From the NCBI GenBank assembly GCA_013399015.1, contig VWZX01010273.1:4282095-4346094 (forward strand): DNA of 64,000 nt, given 5' to 3'. The number at the start of each line of letters is the position of its first letter. The stretch's first letter is position 1. Below the pieces are notes generated by a model. The model had not been told where the DNA came from. It saw nothing but the letters and a program-made list of their open reading frames with translations, and ran no database searches. Origin of the DNA: Galbula dea. Lineage: Eukaryota; Chordata; Aves; Piciformes; Galbulidae. A program made the translations under genes and the position numbers. Below are positions 51,336 through 61,765 of the stretch, in pieces.

Positions 51336-52429
51336 TCGTATCTGACCTAAAAGCGTTATTATAATTTGGGGCAAAAGTTTTTGTTTGCTGATATGCAAAT
51401 AGATCTGAAAAAATTGTGTATAAATAAGCATTATGAGCTTTTCAGGAGGATCTGTAATCTTACATTGTCCAGTTGCATTATATACATAGGATAGCCTATG
51501 TAATTTCCCCAGTAACATCATTTTTAAACCTGAAATTATTCTGCATTTCTGATATGGAATTTTGTCATCAGAATCACTTTTAGAAAGCAGGAAATTATAG
51601 TAAAATACAGGGCTAAAATAGGAACAAATAGAAAAGTGTTACTTTGGCTCATTTTAAAACAAAATGAGAGTCCAGGAGCGGTAATGTATGGCACATTATA
51701 TCTGTGTAACCATACCTACTGACACTGGGCAATCATCAATTACTGTATTACTGGAAACCTAGAGCGGGCCGACTAAGAGGCAATTGGAGAGGTCTGTCCA
51801 AATAACTACCTTCCTGACATAAGGGCCCAGAGAAACCAAGAGGAACTGTTCATGTTTGTCCACCCCATGCAGGATGAAATTCAGAAATTGGTAACAAAAC
51901 AGGTTAGGAGCTTGGAGGGGCTCGTGCTCCTCAGAAGGAAAACAAAAAACTGTGACGCTATTAACAGAGGGTGTGTGAAAGTGTGAATGCACAGCCCAGG
52001 TCAGTGTAAGGGTTCTGTGTGTGTGAATCTGTATTTGGTTGGTGCTGCAACATCTTCTGGGGCTAAAAGCAGCTGGGCCAGGTACCATCGTGCTCAGCTA
52101 AGCAGAGCCACACTGGAAATCAAGCCTGAAACAAGACGGGAAGAGCTTCACTATTTGTGTCTACATGCATGAGAGAGAAGCCAGAGACACGACACGATCC
52201 TGCGTGTGTTTGGTCTGAGCGCCCGTGGTGCCCGTGCACAGCTCCCACAGTTAGTAAGGTCTCCAAGATGTAGGTGCAAGCAGTTGCAGGCAAAATGGGG
52301 GAACTCCAAGCAACCTCGTACCCAAAGCATCATGTGTCCAATTTCATCTTTGAGAGGTGCCGAAGGCATCGCAGACTGTGTTGTGGCTTGAAGGGGAGAC
52401 AGCCTCATCCCCACGTTAAGGTGCTGACT

Positions 52430-53100
52430 GGATTCTTTTTGTGCTTTTCCCACAGAGGTGGAGTTGTGAGAGGGGAAGACAAAACGTCCCAACTTAATTT
52501 CTTTTTAATGATCTGATGGAGCGTCTGACATGTGAATCCTCACTGTCCCTTCTCTCCACCTTGACTTCAATGACTGCTTTTAACAAACAGCCTCCCCCAG
52601 ACAGGGAAATTCTGTTACCTTGCCCAAACCTGCTCAAATACTTTGAGCTCCCTGTTACATCTTTAGCACAGGATTTTGGCAAAATGCAGGAGAGACGCAT
52701 ACTTTGAACTGGAGGTAGACTTAAAAACAGCCCCTTGATCATCAATGATGTCTCTATCCACTGAACCAGAACTGGGTTTCGTAAACCTTTACGCCTGTAA
52801 TTTTTTGATCTCCTTCCTATGTGCCAGCAAGCCCCTGCAAAGCAGGTCATTTTGAAAGAGTTGATATGCTTCTATTCCTGCCGCCCTGCAATATGCATTA
52901 TAAGTAGCTTATCCAGAGCCATCAGTGACCACAGATTAGTGGGGCAACATTCCCTCTGGAAATCTCTGAGCCTGCGCTGCCTTCCCTCATTACAGGGGCT
53001 ATCAGGTCTGCGTTGCTCTGCGTCCTCTCACCAAGGGCCATTAACTCCACTTGGAGTTTCAGAGTTTTGCCTTTGAGTGGATCATGCGCAAACTAGGATG
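52430..53100. promoter_or_regulatory. Candidate conserved non-coding block (start of dense cluster)
   Basis: Two stretches (52,480-52,700 and 52,795-53,095) of unique, repeat-free sequence mark the left edge of the dense regulatory-looking region that continues to the end of the window. Frames on both strands of 60-118 codons overlap one another and show no domain. Regulatory role inferred from texture and position. Confidence 0.35.
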
Positions 53101-53350
53101 CTCCTTTCCAGCGCCTGGCAGGGAAGGGGAGCTGTGCTTCAGTAGCTGGGTGCCCTAGCACCCCCAGGCCGGGGCTGGCTGACAGGGCAGGGTGGGCTCC
53201 AGCCGAGCACACCCAATGCAGGGGCTTTGCTCCCTGTGACTTCTGCCCAACACGCAAGTCCTAACTGGAAATTAAATCCTGTCCCTTCCTAGTCTTCAGG
53301 GGTAAATTTCAGAGGCTCCAACACTTGATAATTAACAAGTTCTGTTGTCG

Positions 53351-53413
53351 TCGTTCTCGTCGTCATCCCCACCCCCCCGCCCCCCCCCCGCCCCCCGCCC
53401 CCCCCCCCCCCCC
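53351..53413. repeat. Poly(C) tract preceded by (TCG)n
   Basis: GTCGTCGTTCTCGTCGTC is followed by about 47 bases of nearly pure C with four G interruptions (53,367-53,413). The minus strand is G-rich and could form quadruplexes. Such tracts are error-prone in assembly, so the exact length is uncertain. Confidence 0.9.
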
Positions 53414-53439
53414 GTTGCACTAGCTGCAGTATTTTTAAA

Positions 53440-53910
53440 GCTTTTTATTAAAAATTAATTTCTTTATTTTGTTGGAGACCCATCACTCGGTCACGTGGCT
53501 CCCTGTCATGTTTCTATCCTTCCTACTCATATTCGAGTTATGCCATCAAGCTAATATATTGTGACTGCTCTTCTCTCTTGTGACAAAGCCTTGCAGCTGC
53601 CTCCAAATCAATAGATGTCAAAGAAATATGAAAACAATCATGACAGAGAACTTAAATCCTGGCTAGAGTCTGCATAATAAAAAATGTGCTTCTGTTCTCA
53701 AGGCAGCAGATTAATTTATACTAAAGTTTAGTCAAATTTTATTCCAGTACCTTTTTCCCAGCAGATAGAGCTACATCTGTTGGGTTTGTAATGTAATTTG
53801 TAATTACTGCCCTTCATGTGGTCCAATGCCTTGAACCATCTTTAATTAAAAGCATAATTAAGGGAAGATCTAAAGGAAGACAATTACCAGATGGTCTTTT
53901 TTTTAGAAAC
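53440..53910. promoter_or_regulatory. Candidate conserved non-coding block
   Basis: Unique A+T-rich sequence with dense homeodomain cores (GTAATTTGTAATTACTG near 53,790; TTTAATTAAAAGCATAATTAAGG near 53,841) and a CACGTG E-box at 53,493-53,498 (GTCACGTGGC). No coding frame. One of the stronger enhancer-like stretches by texture. Confidence 0.42.
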
Positions 53911-54250
53911 AGTTAGTTGCATTGAGGATGTATCCTGGTCCATTTCTGACTTGGATTAAAAGGCATGCTGCCTCCCACACAATCTGCAAAGCGAGAGGCC
54001 GAAAAGGGGCTCGGGCATCCCAGGCAGTGCCATGGCCAATAACTGCAAGGGTGGCTGGGGGAAAGCCGGGGGAGGCCAGGACAGGGGACAGAAGGTTGCC
54101 TTGACTCCATTGCATTTCCCGGGGCAGGTGAGCCCTTCTGCCATCTTGCATCCCAAAGACCTGCCAAAACCCACCCCAGCCAACAACCCCCATCACTGGG
54201 GTCACACTACGGCTTCCAGCAAACATTTTCCTGGCAAAAATAGTAATTAA

Positions 54251-54374
54251 TAGTGAGTCATAGTGATAGTGATGATTAGTGATAGTGATAGGGATAGTGA
54301 TAGTGATAGGGATAGTGATAGTAACAGGGATAGTGATGATGATGATAATAGTAATAATGGTAATAATAATAATG
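54251..54374. repeat. Tandem AGTGAT/AGGGAT hexamers with GAT and AAT triplets
   Basis: Runs of AGTGATAGTGATAGGGAT, then GATGATGAT, then AATAATAATAATAAT. The forward frame gives Ser-Asp repeats and the reverse gives Ser-Leu repeats, so spurious open frames of about 115 codons cross it on both strands. It is a compound microsatellite. Confidence 0.92.
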
Positions 54375-54769
54375 AGACTGAGCTACAGAACATCTTCCAA
54401 AAATTAATTATTGCTGCCTCCCTGGGTGGGACAGAGTTTGATGGGGGCACCATGCCTGCCCAGCCCGTGGTCATTGCAGAGCAGAGCAATGCTACTCCTG
54501 CAACTGTGGTTGGGGAACGGTGGCTAGGGGGGTTGGCCGAAATCTTTGCTCTGGCTGTGGGGCAGAGGCATCTTCTCAACCATACCACACACACACCTCG
54601 GCCCCCTTGGGGTTAGTTTTGGGGTCTCTTATTGCCTCTTGGGGTACTCTCCTTACAAATGAGCACGCTCCCGCACCTGGGAATCTCAGAGGAGACCATT
54701 ACTAAAGAAGAAAGTGCAGGAAGGGATGGGAAATAACCCTGAAAATATGAATAATGCAACGAAGTGCCG

Positions 54770-55080
54770 AATTGTGCTTGAGCACAAAATTTCGAGAGGA
54801 AGCTGGGCTTGAAAAAAAGGGAAAAAAGGGAAACCTCGAGCAGTGTTGTAATGTAGATTAAATTTTTGCTGTATTACTAAGATTTCATTATTTGACTGTT
54901 CCTACTCAAAGTAAGGCAGCAATGAATTGTAATCATTTCAATTATCTTCAAGATAGTTTCTTTAGGACACAAGTTGTCAAAGATAAAAAAGTACATTCTT
55001 GCTGCTCCATGGGTCCATTTTCCAGACGGTTTGTCGTTCTTGCTGCATGATTTAGTCGGGACTTTTTTGCATATTTCGGC
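54770..55080. promoter_or_regulatory. Candidate conserved non-coding block
   Basis: Unique A+T-rich sequence (for example AATTGTAATCATTTCAATTATC near 54,925) running directly into the CpG-rich patch that starts near 55,080. No credible coding frame. Confidence 0.38.
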
Positions 55081-55400
55081 TCTCCCACACGCCCTCCGCG
55101 GGGGCGCGGACCCGCTCCCTCCCCGCGCGGACCGGCCTCTCAGGACTCCGCACCCGCGGAGACGACGGGACTGACCCTGTCCCAGCGCCTGCTTAGCTGC
55201 CATCCTCTTTAATTAACTTGGCACAAGACATTTGTTGCTTGGTTGGGTTTACCAATTCTTCCTCTTATTTCGGCTGCCCTCCCTCCCTGCCACAGTGTGA
55301 TAAAGAAATAAATGCGGGGCGAACGACCCCGCACCTCGCCTGGCCGCGGGGACGCGGGGCAGGATCCATCCCTGTCCCCGCAGCCCTCCAAGTTCTGTTT
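55080..55400. promoter_or_regulatory. Small CpG-rich patches
   Basis: Two CpG-dense stretches (55,085-55,180 and 55,310-55,385) flank an A+T-rich segment with TTAATTAAC. No core promoter motif or splice site stands out. They may be satellite CpG islands of the larger island downstream. Confidence 0.4.
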
Positions 55401-55439
55401 TCCCCCTGCTGATATCGGTTGATTTGCAAGTGAGAGCTG

Positions 55440-55970
55440 CTCTCCACCCGGAAGGAGCTTAAGTCTCTTTAAGCGCAAACCAAATAACATTTAAATGCCT
55501 TTTTACTGCCGAGGCATTATTTATTTAAGTGGCTGTCGGAAATCACAGCAACGCGGGCCCCGTTCCTCCCGGAATATTGTCCTTGCCGCTTTATTAGCGC
55601 GACTGGGTTAAAAGAGGCGCTTTCCGAATAAAAGAGTGCGTTTCTCCCCATTATTCATATCTAGGGAGTCCCAGGCCTTTAGTACATTAAAAGAGGTTCA
55701 AAAGGACAATTCGCCATCCACAGATATTATATTTGTGAAATGTCCTTTTGTCGAAGCTTTTAACACCTTCTTATAACGAATCATTTGTTCTTTTCTTTTT
55801 AATTTTGATAGACAATTAGCCATCAAATATACACCAGTTGACTGTAACCGAGCATTAAACTAGCCTTTATTTAACGCTAATTTAGCATAGCTGCTTTGTT
55901 TAACTTTGCCATACAAGAACCAGATTTTGTAGCAAAAAATAGGTGTAATTTTATGTGAGGCTTCATTTCT
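55440..55970. promoter_or_regulatory. Candidate conserved non-coding block
   Basis: Over 500 bp of repeat-free sequence mixing CpGs with A+T-rich factor motifs: ATTATTTATTTAAGTGG (T-box/NK-like AAGTG) near 55,517, GCTTTATTAGCGCGAC near 55,589, and GACAATTAGCCATCAAATATAC near 55,812. CpG retention outside an island suggests low germline methylation or constraint. No coding frame. Confidence 0.45.
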
Positions 55971-55984
55971 TTTGGCCCTCTACA

Positions 55985-56420
55985 GAGCAAGCCCTCTCCT
56001 CTTTGTAACACATTATGCTGGGCAGAAACACCATCTCGGAGTGCCTAGCACCTGGAGTCTGGAAAAAATTAGCATTGATATAGATTTAGTTGAAATGTAA
56101 TCTCTTAAATCTGTCCAAGATTCGGGGAGATAATTACACTTTCACTGAATTGCCAGGGGTCAACGTCTCTGTGGACCTGAGGAGTTGATTTACTAACAAT
56201 AGTGTTACATAAAAAATGGTGTTTGAGATTATAATGTTAATAGATGCAGTCACTGGGGAAAGCAGGCAGGCTACAACTAATTCGATGGAACTTGAGTTTT
56301 GCTTTACAAGGATTCAAATCACTTGCAGCATTTAATTTAGAGGAATGAGTTTGGCAGTAATTATAGCAAATAGAAAGGTCGCCTTGGAATATTAGTTATT
56401 TTTCCCGAAGTTGGGACCCT
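55985..56420. promoter_or_regulatory. Candidate conserved non-coding block
   Basis: Unique sequence with GATAATTACAC (near 56,130), GCAGTAATTATAGC (near 56,354) and GGGGTCAACGTC; stops in all frames. It directly precedes the CpG island at 56.43 kb. Confidence 0.42.
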
Positions 56421-56429
56421 GGGTTTCGT

Positions 56430-57605
56430 GGGGAGGGTCCTTTTCCTCTGCTCCCGGAGATGCCCGGGAGAAACGCTCTGCCGCAGCCCTGTACTTCCAC
56501 CACGCGTCATCTCGGACCTAAAAGAAACCCGCTCAGACAAAAGAAAAGAAGGAAAATATTTGTATAAGAGCTGGGATTGCCCCTTGACTGGGACCCGACA
56601 GTTCTCAGGGATTACTTCCTGCTCCTGGAGGGATGCTGGCCGGGCCGTGTCAGGTCAAGCATCTCCTCGGGCACAGCGTACCACGTACTGGGCGAAAATG
56701 CTTGGCTGTTCCACTGGCATTTTGGGGAGTCTGGGGCGAGAGGCTCGGGTACGAACCTGCCAGCGCTTCGGGAAGGGCAGAGCTCACCCAGAAAGGACCA
56801 AATGGCCCAAGTGTGGACCCTGACCCAGCGCGCCAGCCCCAGCCTGCTTGGGCACCCTGCAAACCCAGCCCAAATCTAGGTCCCTGTGCCACGACGTCCC
56901 CCCACAAGGGACGTCACACTCTTCGGCAGGACCGCGGCTGCAACACCCAGTCCGGACTAGGGAGAGCCCGGTCACGAATAACCATGTGTGGGTCGGGAGC
57001 ACCTTCAGGGAGGGAGCAAGGCTGAGGCAAGGTGTGGATCCTCGGCCCCGCTCTGCCCCCCCCCAGGGGTGTTCATCAGGGGCTGGTCCCCCTCTGCTTC
57101 AGAAAGAGTCCCTGAAGTGCAGGCGGGCAGTGGAATCGGAGAGCCCGGCACGGTCGGGCGCTGGGAGCCCGGCTCTGCGCGGGCTCGGCCGGTCGCGGAG
57201 GAGCGCGGCAGCCCTCCCTCGCCCCATCTATGCCCCCGCCGCAAATTGCCGCCGGGAGCCGTAAATCCAAATCAATGACCTACAGGACGCAGCGTTGCCG
57301 ACCACGTTTTGCAGCCGGGGCTGAGTGGAGGGCAATTGCTCCCCGGGCAGTCCGGCACGCCGCCAGGAATGCACTACCTGCGCCGGGGCCCCGCTCCGCG
57401 CCCCTCTGCGCTGCGGCAGAGTGGCAGGTGCGGACAAAGGCGGGCTGAAGCGGCCCCGCCGGCTTGTCGCCGATGCCCCGGGAGAACTGTTCCCGGGGAC
57501 AGGGGCGGCTCCCGTGGCCGCGGCTCCGGTGAGGGCCGGCATCAGCCTGGGCAGCGCCGGTTCCGCAGCCTCCCGCGGCCCCCCGACGCCCTCAGTCCCT
57601 TGTTG
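56430..57605. promoter_or_regulatory. CpG island 1
   Basis: About 1.2 kb of G+C-rich sequence with many CpGs, densest at 57,120-57,600. Open frames of 60-138 codons occur in all six frames, which is expected at this composition, so none is called. It could be an alternative promoter, the start of a non-coding transcript, or an unmethylated regulatory island. I see no TATA or CCAAT arrangement comparable to that at 61.7 kb. Confidence 0.65.
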
Positions 57606-58062
57606 TTTATGTTTTAAGTCCACCCGATCTTATATGTAACAGCAATATATATGTTAATTGAAACTTCTGAATTTAAAAAGGTTGTGACAAGTTATAATTT
57701 GTCTTGTCAATGTCTGGAATCCTTGTTTAGCTCTTTAGTTGTGTCTGCTGCTCGTGCCTGTCAGATAACAGCTTTGCCTAACGCTCTGCCTTCCTCTCTT
57801 ATGGCACGGAAATGACAAATGTGCTGTTTTATCCATACAATTTATTTCATTATTGTTGCCAGCACGAAGCATCACAATCAATCATAAGGAAGTCCAGTTG
57901 GCAGGTGTCAATCTTGGTATGTTTTTGTACGTCTCAGTCTATATTTAATCCAATTACAAGGGTCATGGAGTAAGTGCAAATCCCCTTGTTACAACTCACA
58001 TCTTATTCAAGATTTTAAGTAAAAAGTCAACTTGATCACATGGGCTCTTTGGGGGACCTCCG
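57606..58062. promoter_or_regulatory. Candidate conserved non-coding block
   Basis: About 450 bp of unique sequence starting sharply at the edge of the CpG island. It includes AATCAATCAT (57,876-57,885, HOX/PBX-type), TTAATCCAATTACAAGGGTCA (homeodomain, possibly followed by a half nuclear-receptor site) and TGTCAATCTTGG. No open frame of note. By texture this is the best enhancer-like candidate in the window. Confidence 0.48.
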
Positions 58063-58082
58063 ATACCTTTTGATATGTCGTT

Positions 58083-58122
58083 CCCCCCCCCCCCCCACTC
58101 CCCCTAACCCCCTCCCCCAATT
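58083..58122. repeat. Poly(C) tract
   Basis: C15-16, then CTCCCCCTAACCCCCTCCCCC. Low complexity, potentially quadruplex-forming on the minus strand. Confidence 0.88.
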
Positions 58123-58127
58123 ATGCA

Positions 58128-58770
58128 GAGATAGCGTTTTATTAAAGAGTTATCGCGGGTCGTTCGGGGCTTGGGGATTTTTTTTTTTTCCCTGAGTGTT
58201 TGTGTGCAAATGAAGTATCTTGTTATTTTGCTAAAGAAGAGGGAGGCTTTAATGATGGGAGATCTTTCCGCTCATTGCCCTTTCAAATACAATTGTAGAT
58301 CGAACTCAGCCTTGTCACGTTGAGGAAAAGTGAATTTCTAACATCCAGGACGTGCCTGTCGACTTTCAGCGAATTGCATCCAATCACCCCCAGGGAATTC
58401 AGCTAATGTCTCAGTCTAAACCGGGATGAGGGGAGAAAAACAAATCAAACATTGTCCGGAGTCACGCTTATTATGAAAATGTTTTAAAGGATAGAGAAAG
58501 GAAATAATTCAAGACAACCTAGAATAAAGTTTTAGACAAATTAATAGCATTAGAAGTCCTCGGAAAAAATGTAGAAAAAGCTCAGCTACAAAGTTAAGGT
58601 ATAAAGAAATGATTTGCAGCTGCACGTTTCTTTTTTAAGCAAGAAGCATTAAAAACATATCTTGGTTAAGGCGTTGAAAATAATAGTCGTCTTATACAGT
58701 CGGCTACGGTGGGATCCTTCATAAAAGGAAATGTTATCTTTCTGCTAAATTTCTATCTTTAGGACGCTTC
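58128..58770. promoter_or_regulatory. Candidate conserved non-coding block
   Basis: Unique sequence with ATTAAAGAGTTATCGCGGGTCG, CCCTTTCAAATACAATTGTAG (SOX-like ACAATTG near 58,290) and GAATTGCATCCAATCACCC. A T10 run at 58,180-58,190 interrupts it. No coding frame. Confidence 0.4.
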
Positions 58771-59395
58771 AGTTCACAGAAGTTTCTTGCAGCATCTTAA
58801 ATTAACCCCCCAAAACACATACTCCCGCACGCTAATCCCGCTTGTTCCAACAAGTTTCCAGCTCTCAGGGTTCAAGGAGCGGGGTGCCCCATGTCAGCCG
58901 GCTCAACCCGCTCTTGGCGAATGCTCAGGAGAGGATGAGGAACAACCGTTTACCAGGTTGCAGGAGAGCCTCGCAGGCTGCCATACACACAACAGGAGGA
59001 AAGCTCTCAGCTCTTTATACGGCAACACACGAAAAACCATTTCAATAATAGCTCAGGTGTTTTTTATTCGAAGAGATGGAACTATTCAGTTTCTATAAAA
59101 CTGCGAGAGGGCTGAACCGACAGGACGAGAGGATAAAAAAAATAATAAAACAAAACAAGAGCAAAATTACGTTTCTGCACCAAGGTTTAAACGCAATCCT
59201 GAGGGCAAAAGAGAAATGTTAGAAAAGCAAAGAAACGTGTGGGGGAATAAAAAGAAAGCATTTAAAACCACATACCTTGGACAAGGGCAAAATATCCCAG
59301 CTAAAACGCTAATCAAGTGCCTCTTTCCTTGAAAGCCAAAACCACGTCTCTATCGCAATATTTTTCCTGTTCTAGAGAGTTTCTTTGGTTTTTAC
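58771..59395. other. Gene-free DNA
   Basis: An overlapping pair of chance frames (58,787-59,098) and A-rich sequence (59,120-59,260). Nothing further recognised. Confidence 0.5.
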
Positions 59396-59660
59396 CGTTT
59401 ATTGTAGCTAGTCTTGGACCCTGCAGCCTGTGCAATGCCACAGTAAACAAATTGTTCTGATGTGCTTATTATTATTGCTCAAGTTCTGCTTGGATAGAGA
59501 ATTAAAGCTCATTATTACAGTGTGTGTTGAGAATTGCTCAATCTATGTGAACAGGGGGTTTTGGAGCATCATCGGGGGAAAAAAAATAAGCACAACACCA
59601 CAACTTCGTATCACAGTGTAAATCAAATATGTAGAGTGCTTGTAAATTCTAACACTTTGC
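59396..59660. promoter_or_regulatory. Candidate conserved non-coding block
   Basis: Unique sequence including AGTAAACAAATTG (forkhead-like, near 59,441), TTATTATTATTGCTCAAG, and GAATTAAAGCTCATTATTACAG near 59,499. It abuts the next CpG-rich stretch. Confidence 0.4.
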
Positions 59661-59664
59661 CGTG

Positions 59665-60115
59665 CTCCTGCTCCTGTCCTCTGCCCGGCGCGGATCGCCC
59701 ACACCAAGCCTAGCTTCCTTCCACTCCCGCGGGGCTCCCCTCCGCCCTGCGCCGCTGAGCCACCTCCTTTCTCCGTGGCCCAGGTGAAGGTCGTGGCCCC
59801 GCCGGTGACAGAGGACAGAAATAACGGGGACACGCGGACGGGTGGAAGCTTTCCGCCCTGTTTCCCCGGCACCACTCCCAGCCCGAGCCGCCCGGTCCCC
59901 GGCGGGTTGCGGGCTCTCCGGGCACTCTGCCCGGTTGCGCAGCGGGAGGCGGACCGCTACGAGCCCAGACACCCCCTCCAAGGTCCGAGGGGTGAGACAA
60001 GACCTGTCCGGGGGGTGTCCTCGCCTCAGAGCGTCCCAGGCGGCTGCCCCGGCGGGGAGAGGCGGCCCGACTCGGCCGCCCCGGGGTCCCGCTGCCTCCG
60101 AGCTCGGCGTTTTGC
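59665..60115. promoter_or_regulatory. CpG island 2
   Basis: CpG-dense, about 450 bp. Frames on both strands up to 177 codons cross it; the longest continues into a poly(T) tract and ends in a run of Phe and Leu, so it is composition-driven and not a gene. Confidence 0.6.
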
Positions 60116-60250
60116 AGCCTTTTCCCTTCCTATCCTTTATTATTATTATTGTTTTAATTTATTTCTTTTTTTTAGCCTGTGTGGCTATCTCGCAGCCAAA
60201 TATGGTCTCTGCTCCCAGTGCTGTCCCGCCTTCTTGCTTCGTTTCCCACT

Positions 60251-60295
60251 CCTTTTTCTTTTTCTTTTTTTTTTTTTCTTTTTTCTTTTTTTTTG
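60251..60295. repeat. Poly(T)/pyrimidine tract
   Basis: CCTTTTTCTTTTTCT14CTTTTTTCT9, a low-complexity tract that produces false Phe-rich and Lys-rich frames. Confidence 0.9.
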
Positions 60296-60299
60296 GTTA

Positions 60300-60905
60300 A
60301 GGAGATAAAAAGGCAAACACAGAGTGCTCTGGCGCTGGCGAGGGGACTGTTTGCCTGCCTCCGCCGAGGCCTGGCCAAGCAGACTTGGCTTCACGCCTGA
60401 GCAGTTTCTGGAGAGCGGCGCACTGGAGAGCAGGGGAGGCAGCACCTGGCCCTGCTTTAGGAGCCATCTCCTTTTATTGACAGCCAGATAAGCAGGCGGG
60501 AGCCGTGGTGTTTCCAACGCTTCCCTGGAGGACCATGCCGGGTTGCAGAGAGCTGCAAGCCCTTTAATGGCAGCGGCTCCAAACGCGCCGCGAAACCCCT
60601 TCCTGGCAGCGCCGCCATCTCCCCAACGCCGGGGCCGCCCCCCTCACCCCACTCCCTGGGGACGTTGCAACCTGCCAGTGAGCGGGACCCTTGAGAAAGG
60701 GTCACCTGGGATCCCAGTCGGGCCCCCCAGCTTCTCTGTCCTGTTGGGAGCCGACGGACCCCAGCCGCAGAACTGGAGCAGGGGTCGAGGCGGGCGAGCA
60801 GCCCCGCGGTACCCCTGCACCCTGCAAAGCCCTCTCCTGCCACCCCACGCCCCCGTCAAAATCTGCTTCCGGTGTATCTGGCAGCCCCTACCTCATCCCG
60901 GGCAG
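60300..60905. promoter_or_regulatory. CpG-rich flank of the main island
   Basis: G+C-rich sequence with many CpGs from about 60,540. No convincing coding frame: three overlapping frames of 90-128 codons exist on each strand without family features. Confidence 0.45.
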
Positions 60906-61030
60906 GAGGCAGGCTCATGAAACGTTTAAGCGCAGCTCAGTAAAACTATCGGATGCGGGGGGGGGTGTTCTTTGCTGATGAATTATTTACCTTGACAAGT
61001 GTGTGCAAATAACGGCCTCTCTCCATCCCT
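60906..61030. promoter_or_regulatory. Candidate short regulatory element
   Basis: ATGAAACGTTTAAGCGCAGC, a G9 run, then GATGAATTATTTACCTTGACAAGTGTGTGCAAATAAC. The last part combines homeodomain-like, AAGTG and octamer-like GCAAAT cores in 40 bp between two CpG-dense stretches. Confidence 0.35.
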
Positions 61031-61488
61031 CCCTCTCTAATGGTAGAGGGTACGCATGAGGCGAGCGGGGAGCCCCGGCAGTACCTGCCGGGCTGGCAAG
61101 GCGCAGTCAAGTTGCGGGATGGCACATGTATGTCGCGGGCTCACTGCTGCCCTGTCCCGCAGGACCCTGCACCCCGCAGATAGCTGCGGCGGGCTGGGGA
61201 CGCCACAGCGTTTCCGAGGAGCCGCAGGGTTGGACAGGGTTTTGAGGGGGCTCTTTTCTACCCACACACCAGCGTCCTCCCCCGAAGGGCGTTTCACAGT
61301 CGAAGAAGACAAACCTCAGCCTAAACCTTAGCCTAGGAGGCTCGGGAGGGACCTGGCTGTGGGCGATGCTGTGGCTGGGGCGAGACGTCGGGCCTCAGCC
61401 TCCTTTTGTGGCAGTCAGCGGAAGAAGGCTACAGTCGCTCCTCGAAGCCCCGACCCGTGTCTTAGTCCCGGAGCAGTGCCCCGGGCAA

Positions 61489-61518
61489 GGCCGGGCCGGG
61501 CCGGGCCGGGCCGGGCCG
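61489..61518. repeat. (GGGCC)n pentamer array
   Basis: About six GGGCC/GGCCG units. It is separated from a second pentamer array by about 35 bp that contain the single unknown base. Confidence 0.92.
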
Positions 61519-61544
61519 TGGTAACAGGCCCCGTGGTATGGATG

Positions 61545-61545
61545 N
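61545..61545. other. Ambiguous base (N)
   Basis: The only N in the window, in GGATGNCCCTG between the two pentanucleotide arrays. Most likely an unresolved consensus base or patched gap in a region hard to sequence. Confidence 0.98.
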
Positions 61546-61550
61546 CCCTG

Positions 61551-61604
61551 ACCTGACCGGACCGGACCGGACCGGACCGGACCGGACCGGACCGGACCGG
61601 ACCC
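61551..61604. repeat. (ACCGG)n pentamer array
   Basis: ACCTG followed by nine ACCGG units and a final ACC. It has one CpG per unit. The uninterrupted units suggest recent expansion or length polymorphism. Confidence 0.93.
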
Positions 61605-61680
61605 TCCGTCGGGGCGGGCAGTGTCCATGCTCACACTGTCCACACTTATGTCGCCTAAAATGTCTCATTAGCTAACTACG

Positions 61681-61765
61681 GTCCGCCGTGACGTCACCGG
61701 GGCGGCCCAGCCAATGGGGGAGGCGCTGGCGTGGATATTAAGGGAAAGTTAGTGCCAAGGCAGCA
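61681..61765 (+). promoter_or_regulatory. Core promoter with CRE, GC box, CCAAT and TATA-like box
   Basis: In order: perfect palindromic CRE TGACGTCA (61,689-61,696, CREB/ATF type), GC box GGGGCGG (61,699-61,705), CCAAT (61,711-61,715, NF-Y type, GCCAATGG), and a TATA-like ATATTAA (61,735-61,741). A start about 25-30 bp after the TATA-like box would fall near 61,762-61,772. Order and spacing fit a + strand RNA polymerase II promoter. This is the most convincing functional element in the window; regulation by cAMP/stress-type factors is possible from the CRE but not shown. Confidence 0.75.

Larger units (their letters stand above)
50012..52430. other. Gene-free DNA
   Basis: No gene recognised. 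It contains the minisatellite at 50,428-50,531 and a hairpin-rich A+T block at 51,160-51,335. Confidence 0.55.

Noticed and set aside
54247..54616. Open frames rich in Ser-Asp (+) and Ser-Leu (-)
   Set aside because: They translate a tandem AGTGAT microsatellite, not a gene.
59775..60308. 177-codon open frame on +
   Set aside because: It crosses a CpG island and ends in the poly(T) tract as a Phe/Leu run. Equal-length frames exist in the other phases and on the other strand. Composition artefact.
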